DNA of 64,000 nucleotides from Pseudomonas sp. dw_612 (lineage in GTDB: Bacteria; Pseudomonadota; Gammaproteobacteria; Pseudomonadales; Pseudomonadaceae). The notes beneath the pieces were generated by a model. That model made no database searches. It was not told where the DNA came from and saw nothing but the letters and a program-made list of their open reading frames with translations. This document shows, in pieces, positions 8,490-16,878 of this stretch (positions are counted from its first letter, which is position 1; the number at the start of each line of letters is the position of its first letter). The translations under genes were made by a program, and so were the position numbers. The stretch is taken from the NCBI RefSeq assembly GCF_018449725.1, contig NZ_JAAVVC010000014.1:1-64000 (forward strand), in the 5' to 3' direction.

Positions 8490-9448
8490 AATGGCTGGTG
8501 TTGCTGGGGCTATGGCTGCCGGGCCCGGTGTGGGCGTTGTGCTCGGTGGTCAGCACGACGCCGGTGGCATTCGGCTCGTTGAGTTCGATCGCCGTGCGCA
8601 CCACCTCCCAGTCCAGTTCCAGCACCAACGCCGGGTTGAGTTGCACCGGTTCCTTATTGTCGTTGCTGACCACCAACGACCATTTCTACGCCACCGTCAC
8701 TTCCACGCAAACCGGGCTGCTGGGGCCGACCGGCGACATCATTGGCTACACGCTCTATGCCAACAACTCCACCAGTTACCCGCTGACCCGCGGCGTGGCG
8801 TTCGACTTTGCGCGCAACGGCATCATTGATGCGCTGGGATTGCTCGGCAGCGTGGTGCCGAAAACCGCGCCGATTTACCTGGGGACGACCATTGGCAGTA
8901 ACGTCGCGGCGGGGATTTACACGGAAACCCTGAGCATCGCCTGGAGCTGGAATTATTGCTCCGGCATCGGCATTGGCAACGTGTGCCTGGGGCGGGACAT
9001 CAACAGCGGCAACACCACCCTGACGGTGAACCTGACCGTGGCCAACGACTGCACCATCACCGCGCCGAACATCAGCTTCGGCAGTGCTCCGGTGATCAGC
9101 GCTTTTACGCCGGTCACCGGCCAGACCATCAACCTTGCGTGCACAAAAGGCAGTGCCTACACCGTGGGGTTGAGCGATGGTCAGCAGGCAGTCAGCGTTG
9201 GTGGGCGGCGGCGGATGATTTCCGGCGGTAATTATTTGGCGTATGACATTTTCAAAAGTGCCGGAACGACGCGGTGGGGGAGTGTTGGCGGTGCGCGAAG
9301 GGCGAGTTCGGATGCCGAGGTGAATCCGGGGAATGGGTTGGGTACGGGGAGTCAGGTGTTCAACTACAACGCGAAAATATATACCGACCAAACCACACCG
9401 CCCGCCGGAACTTACCTCGACAGCGTGGTGCTCGACGTTGGTTTCTGA
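8486..9448 (+). CDS. Csu-type tip adhesin (two SCPU domains)
   Basis: A 320-residue secreted protein starting at an ATGA overlap with the usher stop, so co-translated with it. The signal peptide ends near VWA (residues 13-15). It contains two SCPU-like halves: an N-terminal one from about residue 16 to 175 and a C-terminal one from about 180 to 320 with NDCTITAPNISFGS, LACTKG and a final DSVVLDVGF strand. This is the two-domain plan of CsuE, where the N-terminal domain binds surfaces through exposed hydrophobic loops. It is the last gene of the pilus operon; two REPINs follow. Confidence 0.87.
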   Translation: MKWLVLLGLWLPGPVWALCSVVSTTPVAFGSLSSIAVRTTSQSSSSTNAGLSCTGSLLSLLTTNDHFYATVTSTQTGLLGPTGDIIGYTLYANNSTSYPLTRGVAFDFARNGIIDALGLLGSVVPKTAPIYLGTTIGSNVAAGIYTETLSIAWSWNYCSGIGIGNVCLGRDINSGNTTLTVNLTVANDCTITAPNISFGSAPVISAFTPVTGQTINLACTKGSAYTVGLSDGQQAVSVGGRRRMISGGNYLAYDIFKSAGTTRWGSVGGARRASSDAEVNPGNGLGTGSQVFNYNAKIYTDQTTPPAGTYLDSVVLDVGF

Positions 9449-9460
9449 TTACCGCAAACC

Positions 9461-9552
9461 CTGTGGGAGCGGGCTTGCTCCCGAAGGCGGCGGTTCATTC
9501 AAAACGGATGGCGGCTGACAGATTGCTATCGCGAGCAAGCTCGCTCCCACAG
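9461..9552. repeat. REPIN
   Basis: Two inverted copies of CTGTGGGAGCGGGCTTGCTC around a variable spacer, directly after the tip adhesin gene. The left arm has CTCCCGAA instead of CTCGCGAA. Confidence 0.92.
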
Positions 9553-9592
9553 TGGATTGGGGGTGATTGCAATATTTGTAAACGACGCTGCC

Positions 9593-9688
9593 CCCTGTGG
9601 GAGCGAGCTTGCTCGCGATAGCGGTGTGTCATTCAGCATCAACGTTGAATGAACCGCCGCCTTCGCGAGCAAGCCCGCTCCCACAGGG
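9593..9688. repeat. REPIN
   Basis: A second inverted REP pair 40 bases after the first, in the gap between the converging pilus operon and the ABC/oxidoreductase operon. Confidence 0.92.
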
Positions 9689-9713
9689 TTTTGTGGTGTT
9701 TCGCCCAATGAAA

Positions 9714-10760
9714 CTAGCGCTCAATACTCCGATTCCACCGCGCATTCCACGCCGGGCGCTGTTCGTTCACCTGGTCCCAATCAATCGCAATCGCCGTGTC
9801 CAGATACTTCTTCATAGCCTCAACCTGACCGCGTGTTTTATCGGTGGTCGGTGTGTTGGGGTTGGACGGAATCTGGTCGCCATCCTCCAGCGCGGCCGCT
9901 TGGGCATCAGGCGTCAGCAGGAACGCCGCGAGTTTTTGCGCCAGTTCCGGTTGGGTGTTGTTGGCGATGGCACATTCGGCGACGTTGAGCACCACGGCGC
10001 CTTCTTTCGGCTGTGCGTATTCCACCGGCATGCCCTTGAGCTTCAGCGCGGTGACTTGAGTTGGGGTCAACGGGAACAGCGCGGCTTCGTCGGTTTGCAG
10101 CATTTCGGAGATCTTCGCCGAGCTCGGGATGTACTCCAGCACGTTACGCCCGACGGTGTTCGGCCAGGCTTTGAAACCCGGTTCGACGTCGGTTTCGCTG
10201 CCGCCCTGAATCCGGTTGAACATCAGGAAACCGTGCAAACCGAAGGTCGAAGAGGCCATCGACTGGAACACCACTTTGTCTTTGAAGCGCGGGTCGGCGA
10301 GGTCCATCCACGAGGTCGGCGCGGCCCAGCCTTTTTCCTTGAACAGACGCGTGTTGTACGCCAGGCCCGTGACGCCGAGGCTGACCGCTACGGCCTCATC
10401 CTTGATCCGACCCTTGGCCGGAATCTGCGCCAGGGTCGGGCTGTCTTCGAGTTTGTCGCACAAACCCATGGAGATGGCGCGATACATGATGCCGTCGTCG
10501 AGGAAGATCACGTGCAATTGCGGGTTGCCCTTGCTGGCCTGGACCTTGGCCAAAATGTCGGCGGAAGTCCCCGGCACGATCACCACTTTGACGTTGTTGG
10601 CTTTCTCGAACACCGGCAGCACCTTGTCGGCGTAGAGCCGCTCCATGGTCCCGCCGTTCATGCCCAGATAAAGCGTCGGTTCAGCCTGGGCCTGGGTGAC
10701 GGTGAGCAGGGCGCTCATGCAGGACAAACCGAGCAGTGCAGTGCGTTTGACGTTATTCAT
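9714..10760 (-). CDS. ABC transporter substrate-binding protein, spermidine/putrescine type
   Basis: A 348-residue periplasmic binding protein with a signal peptide ending at about AQA (residue 26). It has the PotD/IdiA-like type 2 fold: an early LYLGMNGGTMERLYADKVLP segment, then VPGTSADILAKV, a FLDDG segment and LGVTGLAYNTRLF near the hinge. It is the last gene of the operon whose first genes encode the matching ATPase and two permeases, with dehydrogenase genes in between. The ligand is not known; the linked oxidoreductase suggests an amine, imino acid or amino acid that is oxidised after import. Confidence 0.85.
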   Translation of the reverse strand: MNNVKRTALLGLSCMSALLTVTQAQAEPTLYLGMNGGTMERLYADKVLPVFEKANNVKVVIVPGTSADILAKVQASKGNPQLHVIFLDDGIMYRAISMGLCDKLEDSPTLAQIPAKGRIKDEAVAVSLGVTGLAYNTRLFKEKGWAAPTSWMDLADPRFKDKVVFQSMASSTFGLHGFLMFNRIQGGSETDVEPGFKAWPNTVGRNVLEYIPSSAKISEMLQTDEAALFPLTPTQVTALKLKGMPVEYAQPKEGAVVLNVAECAIANNTQPELAQKLAAFLLTPDAQAAALEDGDQIPSNPNTPTTDKTRGQVEAMKKYLDTAIAIDWDQVNEQRPAWNARWNRSIER

Positions 10761-10778
10761 TGGCGCGACCTTCCTCTA

Positions 10779-11894
10779 TCAAGCAACGGAGATGGAGTGA
10801 AACCGGGTGATGGAAAACGCATCCAGCGACGTTTTTGACGCGCCGCTGCAGATGATGTCGGTGAGCGCCTGGCCCACCGCCGGGCCGATCTGGAAACCGG
10901 CGCCGGCAAAGCCAAACCCGTGCAACAGACCGAGTTGGGTGCCGCTGTGCCCGATCACCGGTTGGCGATCAGGCAAGTAACCTTCGGTGCCGCTCCAGGT
11001 GCGAATCGCCTGGGCGCCTTCAAGAAACGGGTAGAGCTCAACGGCTTGGCGCAGGATTTCCAGCACCGCGTTCTGACCGGGCCGGGCGCGGGCGTCGTCG
11101 AGGGCAAAACCCTGGCCGCCACCCAGCACGCAGTTGCCGCGAGCGACCTGGCGCGCATAAATGCCACCGCCCTCGACCCCGGTGCTGGCGTTCATCACCA
11201 GCGGCAACGGTTCAGTGACCAGCATCGCCGGGTGCCCGGCGTGCATTGGCACCGCTTCGCCAAACTGCGCGGCCAATTTGCCGGCCCAGGCCCCGGCGCA
11301 ATTCAGCAGCCAAGGCGCGCGGAGTTCGAGGCCGTTCGCGGTGCTGACGTGAAAGCGCTGGCCGTCGTGTTCAACGTCGGTCACCGCGCATTGCTCATGA
11401 ATTTGCGCGCCATGGCGCCGCGCCGTTTGGGCGAAGGCCGGGGACACCAGTCGCGGGTTGGCGTGACCGTCATCGGGGCAGAACGACGCGCCGGCCGCCA
11501 CGTCACCAACCCACGGGAAACGTGCGCGCAGTTCATCCCGTTCAAGGATCTGCAAGTCGAGGCCGAAACCCTGGCTGCTGGCGGCGTAATCTTGCAAGGC
11601 GCGCAGGTCATCGAGGCTGCGGGCCAGTTTCAGGTGGCCGCTGCGCTGGTACTCGCCATCGATCCCGATCAATTGCGGCAGTTGGCTCCACAGCTCATGG
11701 GCCTGTTGCGACAGCGGCAGTTGCGACAACGGTCGGCCCTGACGCCGTACGCCGCCGTAGTTCACACCGCTGGAATGGGAACCGCAAAAGTCCCGCTCCA
11801 ACAGCGCCACACGACGTCCGGCCTTGCTCAGAAACAGTGCGGCCGAGGCGCCGACAATCCCGCCGCCAATGATGATGGCATCGACTTCGATCAT
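10779..11894 (-). CDS. FAD-dependent oxidoreductase, HcnC/DadA-like
   Basis: A 371-residue flavoprotein of the D-amino-acid oxidase/glycine oxidase superfamily. The ATG at 11894 overlaps the upstream gene stop (ATGA) and is followed at once by the dinucleotide-binding motif IIIGGGIVGASAALFLSK and an ERD acidic end. Near the C-terminus HGFGFAGAGFQIGP is the second FAD-binding segment. In HcnABC and opine-oxidase type enzymes this subunit carries the substrate-oxidising site. The gene follows an HcnB-like subunit and precedes the binding protein, so its substrate is probably the imported compound. Confidence 0.85.
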   Translation of the reverse strand: MIEVDAIIIGGGIVGASAALFLSKAGRRVALLERDFCGSHSSGVNYGGVRRQGRPLSQLPLSQQAHELWSQLPQLIGIDGEYQRSGHLKLARSLDDLRALQDYAASSQGFGLDLQILERDELRARFPWVGDVAAGASFCPDDGHANPRLVSPAFAQTARRHGAQIHEQCAVTDVEHDGQRFHVSTANGLELRAPWLLNCAGAWAGKLAAQFGEAVPMHAGHPAMLVTEPLPLVMNASTGVEGGGIYARQVARGNCVLGGGQGFALDDARARPGQNAVLEILRQAVELYPFLEGAQAIRTWSGTEGYLPDRQPVIGHSGTQLGLLHGFGFAGAGFQIGPAVGQALTDIICSGASKTSLDAFSITRFHSISVA

Positions 11895-13246
11895 GACTCG
11901 ACCTCCAGGCCAAACGGCAGGGGTTTGATCGGCGACTGGGCGCGCAGCCGTCCGATCTCTGACACCGGGCGCCGGCTTTCGCAGGCGATGATTTCTGCGG
12001 CGGCGGCGCCGCACATCCGGCCCTGGCAGCGGCCCATGCCGACCCGGCAATGGGCCTTGACCCGGTTGATCTCCCAGTGACCTTCGCGCACAACCTGACG
12101 GATCTCGCCGGCCTGCACTTCTTCGCAACGGCAGATGATCAGGTTGTCGGCGCTGTTGGCGGCCCAGTCCTCGGGGAAGACGAAGGCTTGCTCCAGGGCT
12201 TTGCGGAACGCGCCGATCCGGGCCAGTGAGTGTTCAAGGGCGGCGGGTCGTTCTGCCGGGATCAGGTAGCCACTGTCTTCGAGCAAGGCCAGCGCGGCGC
12301 GCTCTCCGGCCATTTCAGCGGCGTCGGCGCCCATGATCCCGGCGCCGTCGCCGGCCAGGTAGACCTCGGCGACACTGCTGCGTCCGGCGCTGTCCCGTTG
12401 CGGCAGCCAGGCGCGGTTGAGCGGGTTCCAGGCGAACGCGCAACCGAGCAGGTCGGCGAGCTGGGTTTCGCTGCGCAAACCGTGGGCGAAGGCGACGGCG
12501 TCGCAGTCGATGTGCTGTGCGGATTTTGCGTTACGCCAGTTCAGCGATTGCACGCGTTGTTCGCCGTTGACCTGGATCACGCTGGCACCTTGATGCACCG
12601 GGATGCCGTGGGCGGTCAGCCAACTGCGGTAATAGAGGCCTTTGGCGAGTGTCGCCGGTTGCGAGAGCAGGCCGGGCAGGGCGCGGGCCTGGGCGCTGAA
12701 GGGCGAGCTGTCGAGCACCGCCACCACCTTCGCGCCGGCCTTGGCGTATTGATAGGCGACGAGGTACAGCAACGGTCCGCTGCCGCCGAACACCACCCGC
12801 TCGCCGATGGCGCAGCCCTGGAACTTCAACGCAATCTGCGCGGCGCCGAGGCTGTAGACCCCCGGCAGCGTCCAGCCCGGCACCGGCAGAATCCGGTCGG
12901 TGGCGCCGGTGGCGACGATCACCCGGGAGAACTCCAGGCGCGTGGCGCGGCCATCATGCAAGGTGTCGAGGGCGCCGGCTTCGGCGTTCCACACCAGGGT
13001 GTCCGGGCGGTAATCGAGCTGTTCGCGCAGTTCATCGATCGTCCGATGAATCGCCCCGGCCTTGCGCGCTTCAAAGCCATACAACTTGACCGCCGAACGC
13101 TTGAAATTCGCCGGCTGGCGCCGATAAATCTGCCCGCCACCGCGCGCGGCTTCGTCCAGCAGAATCGGTCGCACACCATGCGCCACCAACGTTTGCGCGG
13201 CACGAATCCCCGCAGGGCCAGCCCCCACAACAATCACCGGATTCAT
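11891..13246 (-). CDS. HcnB-like FAD/NAD(P) oxidoreductase with BFD-like iron-sulfur domain
   Basis: A 451-residue subunit. The N-terminus has VIVVGAGPAGIRAAQTL (FAD Rossmann motif), a redox segment GGGQIYRR and a second nucleotide-binding fold around residues 150-190 with GERVVFGGSGP. The last about 100 residues contain a bacterioferredoxin-like [2Fe-2S] domain with IICRCEEV and CRVGMGRCQGRMC. The start at 13246 removes a long frame that runs through a REPIN. It corresponds to HcnB or the alpha subunit of opine and D-hydroxyproline dehydrogenases, passing electrons between the oxidase-like subunit and the small iron-sulfur subunit. Confidence 0.87.
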   Translation of the reverse strand: MNPVIVVGAGPAGIRAAQTLVAHGVRPILLDEAARGGGQIYRRQPANFKRSAVKLYGFEARKAGAIHRTIDELREQLDYRPDTLVWNAEAGALDTLHDGRATRLEFSRVIVATGATDRILPVPGWTLPGVYSLGAAQIALKFQGCAIGERVVFGGSGPLLYLVAYQYAKAGAKVVAVLDSSPFSAQARALPGLLSQPATLAKGLYYRSWLTAHGIPVHQGASVIQVNGEQRVQSLNWRNAKSAQHIDCDAVAFAHGLRSETQLADLLGCAFAWNPLNRAWLPQRDSAGRSSVAEVYLAGDGAGIMGADAAEMAGERAALALLEDSGYLIPAERPAALEHSLARIGAFRKALEQAFVFPEDWAANSADNLIICRCEEVQAGEIRQVVREGHWEINRVKAHCRVGMGRCQGRMCGAAAAEIIACESRRPVSEIGRLRAQSPIKPLPFGLEVES

Positions 13247-13256
13247 ACGCGATCCC

Positions 13257-13348
13257 CTGTGGGAGCGGGCTTGCTCGCGAAGAGGACGGCACATCCGATA
13301 GAGGTGGCGGCTGACACAACGCCTTCGCGAGCAAGTCCGCTCCCACAG
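13257..13348. repeat. REPIN, first copy of a 135-bp tandem array
   Basis: Inverted REP pair immediately upstream of the HcnB-like gene. Together with 13392-13483 and 13527-13618 it forms an array with exactly 135-bp spacing; the 43-bp linkers after the first and second copies are identical. Confidence 0.92.
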
Positions 13349-13391
13349 TGGATCTCGGTTGGCTGCATTATTTGTGATCGATGCAAAACTC

Positions 13392-13483
13392 CTGTGGGAG
13401 CGGGCTTGCTCGCGAAGGGGGCGGTACATTCAAAAGGGATGGCGGCTGACACAGCGCCTTCGCGAGCAGGCTCGCTCCCACAG
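13392..13483. repeat. REPIN, second copy of the tandem array
   Basis: Same inverted pair with small base changes in the right arm (GCAGGCTCGC in place of GCAAGTCCGC). Confidence 0.92.
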
Positions 13484-13526
13484 TGGATCTCGGTTGGCTG
13501 CATTATTTGTGATCGATGCAAAACTC

Positions 13527-13618
13527 CTGTGGGAGCGAGCTTGCTCGCGATGACGGCAGTACAGTCAAAAGAGATGGCGACTGACAATCCGCTATCGCGA
13601 GCAGGCTCGCTCCCACAG
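13527..13618. repeat. REPIN, third copy of the tandem array
   Basis: Third copy, with GAGCGAGCTTGCTCGCGATG as its left arm. It lies next to the end of the small iron-sulfur subunit gene. Confidence 0.92.
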
Positions 13619-13649
13619 GGGAACCCGGTTTGGCAGGTGGATTGGGTGT

Positions 13650-13940
13650 TCATAGGACGCGCCCCGGTTCGCGGTTGATCTGTTGGCCAGCCTCGAGCAG
13701 GGTCGAGCAGGCGCGCACCCGACGGCCGTCGCCCAGGCGTACCCAGCAGTCCTGGCACGCGCCCATCAGGCAAAACCCGGCGCGGGGTTGGGCGCTGAAG
13801 TCGCTGCCGCGCAGGTGGTCGCTGCAAGTCAGCACGGCGGTCAGCAGGGTGTCGCCGAGCAGCGCGGTGGCCGGTTGGCCGTCGAGGACAAAGTCCAGGG
13901 CCGGGCGGTCGCCTTCGGCCAGTCGTTTCAGCAGAGCCAT
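13650..13940 (-). CDS. HcnA-like [2Fe-2S] ferredoxin subunit
   Basis: A 96-residue plant-type ferredoxin domain protein. The cysteines are arranged as CSD, then C-x4-C-x2-C (CLMGACQDC) and a later AC near the C-terminus, as in HcnA and the gamma subunits of related dehydrogenases. The ATG at 13940 (MALLKRLAEG) lies eight bases past the stop of the upstream permease, so it belongs to the same transcript. A 400-bp tract of REPINs separates it from the HcnB-like partner gene, although the three proteins are expected to form one complex. Confidence 0.86.
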   Translation of the reverse strand: MALLKRLAEGDRPALDFVLDGQPATALLGDTLLTAVLTCSDHLRGSDFSAQPRAGFCLMGACQDCWVRLGDGRRVRACSTLLEAGQQINREPGRVL

Positions 13941-13947
13941 GGCGCCC

Positions 13948-14742
13948 TCATTGTTTGCCCACCAGAACCCGATCCAGGCCATAGACCCGATCAAGCAGAA
14001 TCATCGTCAACGCCGTGAGGCCAATCACCAGTGCCGACACCGCCGCCATCATCGGATCGATGGATTCGGTGGCGTACACATACATCCGCACCGGCAAGGT
14101 TTGCGTGGCCGGCGAGGTCACGAAAATCGATAACGTGACCTCATCGAAACTGTTGATAAACGCCAGCAACCAACCCCCGGCGACCCCCGGCAAAATCATC
14201 GGCAAGGTGATCTGCCGGAACAGCGTGAAGCGTCCGGCGCCCAACGATTGCGCGGCGTGTTCGGCGCTGCGATCCAGGCCAATCGCCGAGGCCAGCACCA
14301 GCCGCAGTACATACGGCGTGATCACCAGCACATGGGCGAAGATCAGCCAGCCGAAGCTGCCATTCACGCCCATCAGTGCAAACAGACGCAGCAATGCGAC
14401 CCCCAGCACCAGGTGCGGAATGATGATCGGCGACAGGAACAGGCCATTGAAAAAACCGCGTCCGGGAAACTCATAACGGGTGATGGCCAGCGCCGCCGGC
14501 ACCGCAATCAACGTCGCCAGGGTCGCGGCGCAGAACGCCAGAATCAGGCTGTTGTAAAACGCATCGACAAAGTCGGCACGCTCGAACACCGCACGAAACC
14601 AGCGCAGCGAGAAGCTTGTAGTCGGCAGGCTCAGGGTGTTTTCCGGGGTGAATGCCACCAGGCACACCACCACCAGCGGCGCGAGCATGAACAGCACCAC
14701 CAGGGCATGAAACAGCAGGGCGAAAGGACCGTTCTTGGACAT
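13948..14742 (-). CDS. ABC transporter permease, PotC type
   Basis: A 264-residue inner-membrane permease with about six hydrophobic segments, starting with a segment at residues 9-30. The cytoplasmic coupling motif is EHAAQSLGAGRFTLFRQITLP, the EAA loop that docks on the ATPase. It lies six bases downstream of the partner permease and directly before the ferredoxin-like subunit. Together with the other permease, ATPase and binding protein it forms a complete importer of the polyamine/iron/opine class. Confidence 0.88.
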   Translation of the reverse strand: MSKNGPFALLFHALVVLFMLAPLVVVCLVAFTPENTLSLPTTSFSLRWFRAVFERADFVDAFYNSLILAFCAATLATLIAVPAALAITRYEFPGRGFFNGLFLSPIIIPHLVLGVALLRLFALMGVNGSFGWLIFAHVLVITPYVLRLVLASAIGLDRSAEHAAQSLGAGRFTLFRQITLPMILPGVAGGWLLAFINSFDEVTLSIFVTSPATQTLPVRMYVYATESIDPMMAAVSALVIGLTALTMILLDRVYGLDRVLVGKQ

Positions 14743-14748
14743 GACGAG

Positions 14749-15618
14749 TTATCCCAATGACTTCTTGTAGCGGCCTTCGATCATGCGGTTCCACGACAGC
14801 ATGATCAGCAGGTTGAGCAACAGCAGGGCCACGGCAATCGCCGCGCCCATCGGCCAGTTCAGCTCCGACAGGTATTGGTCGTAGATCAGCGTCGCGACCA
14901 TTTTCAGGCGCCGTCCGCCAAGCAAACCGGGAATCGCGAAGGAGCTGGCGGCGAGACCGAACACGATCAAGGTGCCGGACAACACGCCGGGCATGATTTG
15001 CGGCAGCACCACTTTGCGCATCACCGTGAGATGACTGGCGCCGAGAGACAGCGCGGCTTGCTCGGCAGCCGGGTCGAGTTTTTGCAACGAGGTCCAGACC
15101 GGAATGATCATGAACGGCAGCATCACGTGAACCAGCGCGATCACCACCGCGAACGGCGTGTACAGCAGCTTCATCGGCGAGCCGCCAAAGGCTTGCAGGG
15201 TCTGGTTGACCAGCCCGTCGGCGCCGAGCAACAGGCTCCAGCCGAAGGCGCGCACCACCACCGAAATCAGCAGCGGCGTGAGGATCAGGATCAGGAAAAT
15301 CGAACGCCATGGCGCACCCATGCGGCTGAGGATGTAGGCCTCGGGCACACCGATCACCACGCACAACAGAGTGGTCAAACCGCTGATCCAGAACGTGCGC
15401 AGAAAGATTTCGTAGAAGTACGGATCGCCGAGCAGGCTGCTGTAGTGGTCGAGGGTGTAGGCGTCGCCATTGATCCCCGAGCTGTAGTCGAAGACGTTGA
15501 ACGACAACACCAGGGTCAGCAGTAAAGGGATGACCAACAGGCACACATATAAGGCCAGCGCCGGTGCCGACAATAAATAGCCTTGGCGTCCCTGGCGGAT
15601 CGAGGCGAGCACACTCAT
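14749..15618 (-). CDS. ABC transporter permease, PotB type
   Basis: A 289-residue permease. The ATG at 15618 (MSVLASIRQG) overlaps the end of the ATPase gene by four bases (ATGA). About six transmembrane helices; the EAA loop is AEQAALSLGASHLTVMRKVV. It pairs with the PotC-like permease just downstream. Confidence 0.88.
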   Translation of the reverse strand: MSVLASIRQGRQGYLLSAPALALYVCLLVIPLLLTLVLSFNVFDYSSGINGDAYTLDHYSSLLGDPYFYEIFLRTFWISGLTTLLCVVIGVPEAYILSRMGAPWRSIFLILILTPLLISVVVRAFGWSLLLGADGLVNQTLQAFGGSPMKLLYTPFAVVIALVHVMLPFMIIPVWTSLQKLDPAAEQAALSLGASHLTVMRKVVLPQIMPGVLSGTLIVFGLAASSFAIPGLLGGRRLKMVATLIYDQYLSELNWPMGAAIAVALLLLNLLIMLSWNRMIEGRYKKSLG

Positions 15619-16634
15619 GCCGGCACCTCGTCGACACTCAGCACCCGCAGTAGCGCCGCGTCCCAGTCCAGGCCCACCGCCGTGCCTTCGGCCAGCGGTG
15701 CCGAACCGTCGTTGCGGCGCACCACACTGAGTTCGCCGAGGGTGGTCGAGACGCCGTACAGCCATTGGCTGCCGAGGAAAAAGCGGCTGACGATGTTCCC
15801 CGGCAAGCGGCCCTGGCCGACTTCCCGCAGATCGATTTTTTCCGGGCGCAGGCTCAGAGTCAGGTCGCCGCCGCTGCGCACCTGAACCACACCGTCGCTA
15901 TCACGCTCGCCGGGCAGCAGATTGGCCTTGCCGACAAACCCGGAAATGAACTCGGTGCGTGGGTGTTCGTAAAGGGTGTACGGCGCGTCGATCTGGGTGA
16001 TGCGCCCGGCCTGCATCACCACCACGCGATCGCTGATGGACAGCGCTTCGGACTGGTCGTGGGTGACCATCAGCGTGGTGATCCCGACTTCACGCTGGAT
16101 GCGGCGGATTTCGAATTGCATCTCTTCGCGCAGGTTGGCGTCGAGATTGGACAGCGGCTCGTCGAGCAGCAACACCGGCGGCTCGATCACCAGCGCCCGG
16201 GCCAATGCCACGCGTTGGCGCTGGCCACCGGACAATTCCCGTGGATAACGTTCGGCGTGCTGGTCGAGGCGCACCAGTTTCAATACCCGCGCTACTCGTT
16301 GCTGCAACTCGGCGTTAGGCACTTTGCGCATCCGCAGGCCGAAAGCGACGTTGTCTTGCACGCTCATGTGCGGGAACAACGCGTAGCTCTGGAACACCAC
16401 GCCCAAGCCACGACTGGCGGGTTTGGCATGGGTAATGTCGCGACCGTCGAGCACGATGCGTCCGCTGCTGACGTCAACGAAGCCGGCGATCATTTGCAGG
16501 GTGGTGGTTTTGCCGCAACCGGAAGGGCCGAGTAGCGAGACGAACTCGCCTTTCTCCACCGAGAGGTTGGTGGCGACGACGGCGTCGATTTCGCCGTAGC
16601 GTTTACCGAGGTTTTCAAGTTGCACGAATGCCAT
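15615..16634 (-). CDS. ABC transporter ATP-binding protein, PotA type
   Basis: A 339-residue ATPase. It has Walker A GPSGCGKTT, Q-loop VVFQSYALFPHMS, signature LSGGQRQR, Walker B LLLDEPLSNLD and the switch histidine in MVTHDQSEA, so all catalytic motifs are intact. A C-terminal TOBE-like regulatory domain follows from about residue 240 (LSLRPEKIDL). It is the first gene of the minus-strand operon and is transcribed divergently from an IclR regulator, the likely controller. Confidence 0.9.
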   Translation of the reverse strand: MAFVQLENLGKRYGEIDAVVATNLSVEKGEFVSLLGPSGCGKTTTLQMIAGFVDVSSGRIVLDGRDITHAKPASRGLGVVFQSYALFPHMSVQDNVAFGLRMRKVPNAELQQRVARVLKLVRLDQHAERYPRELSGGQRQRVALARALVIEPPVLLLDEPLSNLDANLREEMQFEIRRIQREVGITTLMVTHDQSEALSISDRVVVMQAGRITQIDAPYTLYEHPRTEFISGFVGKANLLPGERDSDGVVQVRSGGDLTLSLRPEKIDLREVGQGRLPGNIVSRFFLGSQWLYGVSTTLGELSVVRRNDGSAPLAEGTAVGLDWDAALLRVLSVDEVPA

Positions 16635-16878
16635 AGCTGCGCTCCACCTGAGATTGTTATGCGCGGCCTTGGGTCGCGCTTTTTTGTATGGGCAGATACG
16701 AAAGGATGATGCGGGGTGCGTTGGCGCTCGACTTGGGTCGGCTGCCGCTGTTGTTCGAATCGCCCCTGTATGGACGCAGAGTAGGACGAAGAATAGGATG
16801 GGCTCAATGGCCTATTTCACTGAAGCGATGACTATTTTCTGTTTCATTCAGTGAGTAAATTTTTAGTTGAGAAAACCC

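Noticed and set aside
13257..13618. Possible CRISPR array
   Set aside because: The 135-bp spaced copies are palindromic REPINs with identical linkers, not short repeats with unique spacers, and no cas genes are present.
11891..13940. Hydrogen cyanide synthase (hcnABC)
   Set aside because: The subunit types match, but true hcnABC genes are contiguous and alone; here they are mixed with ABC transporter genes, so a catabolic dehydrogenase is more likely.
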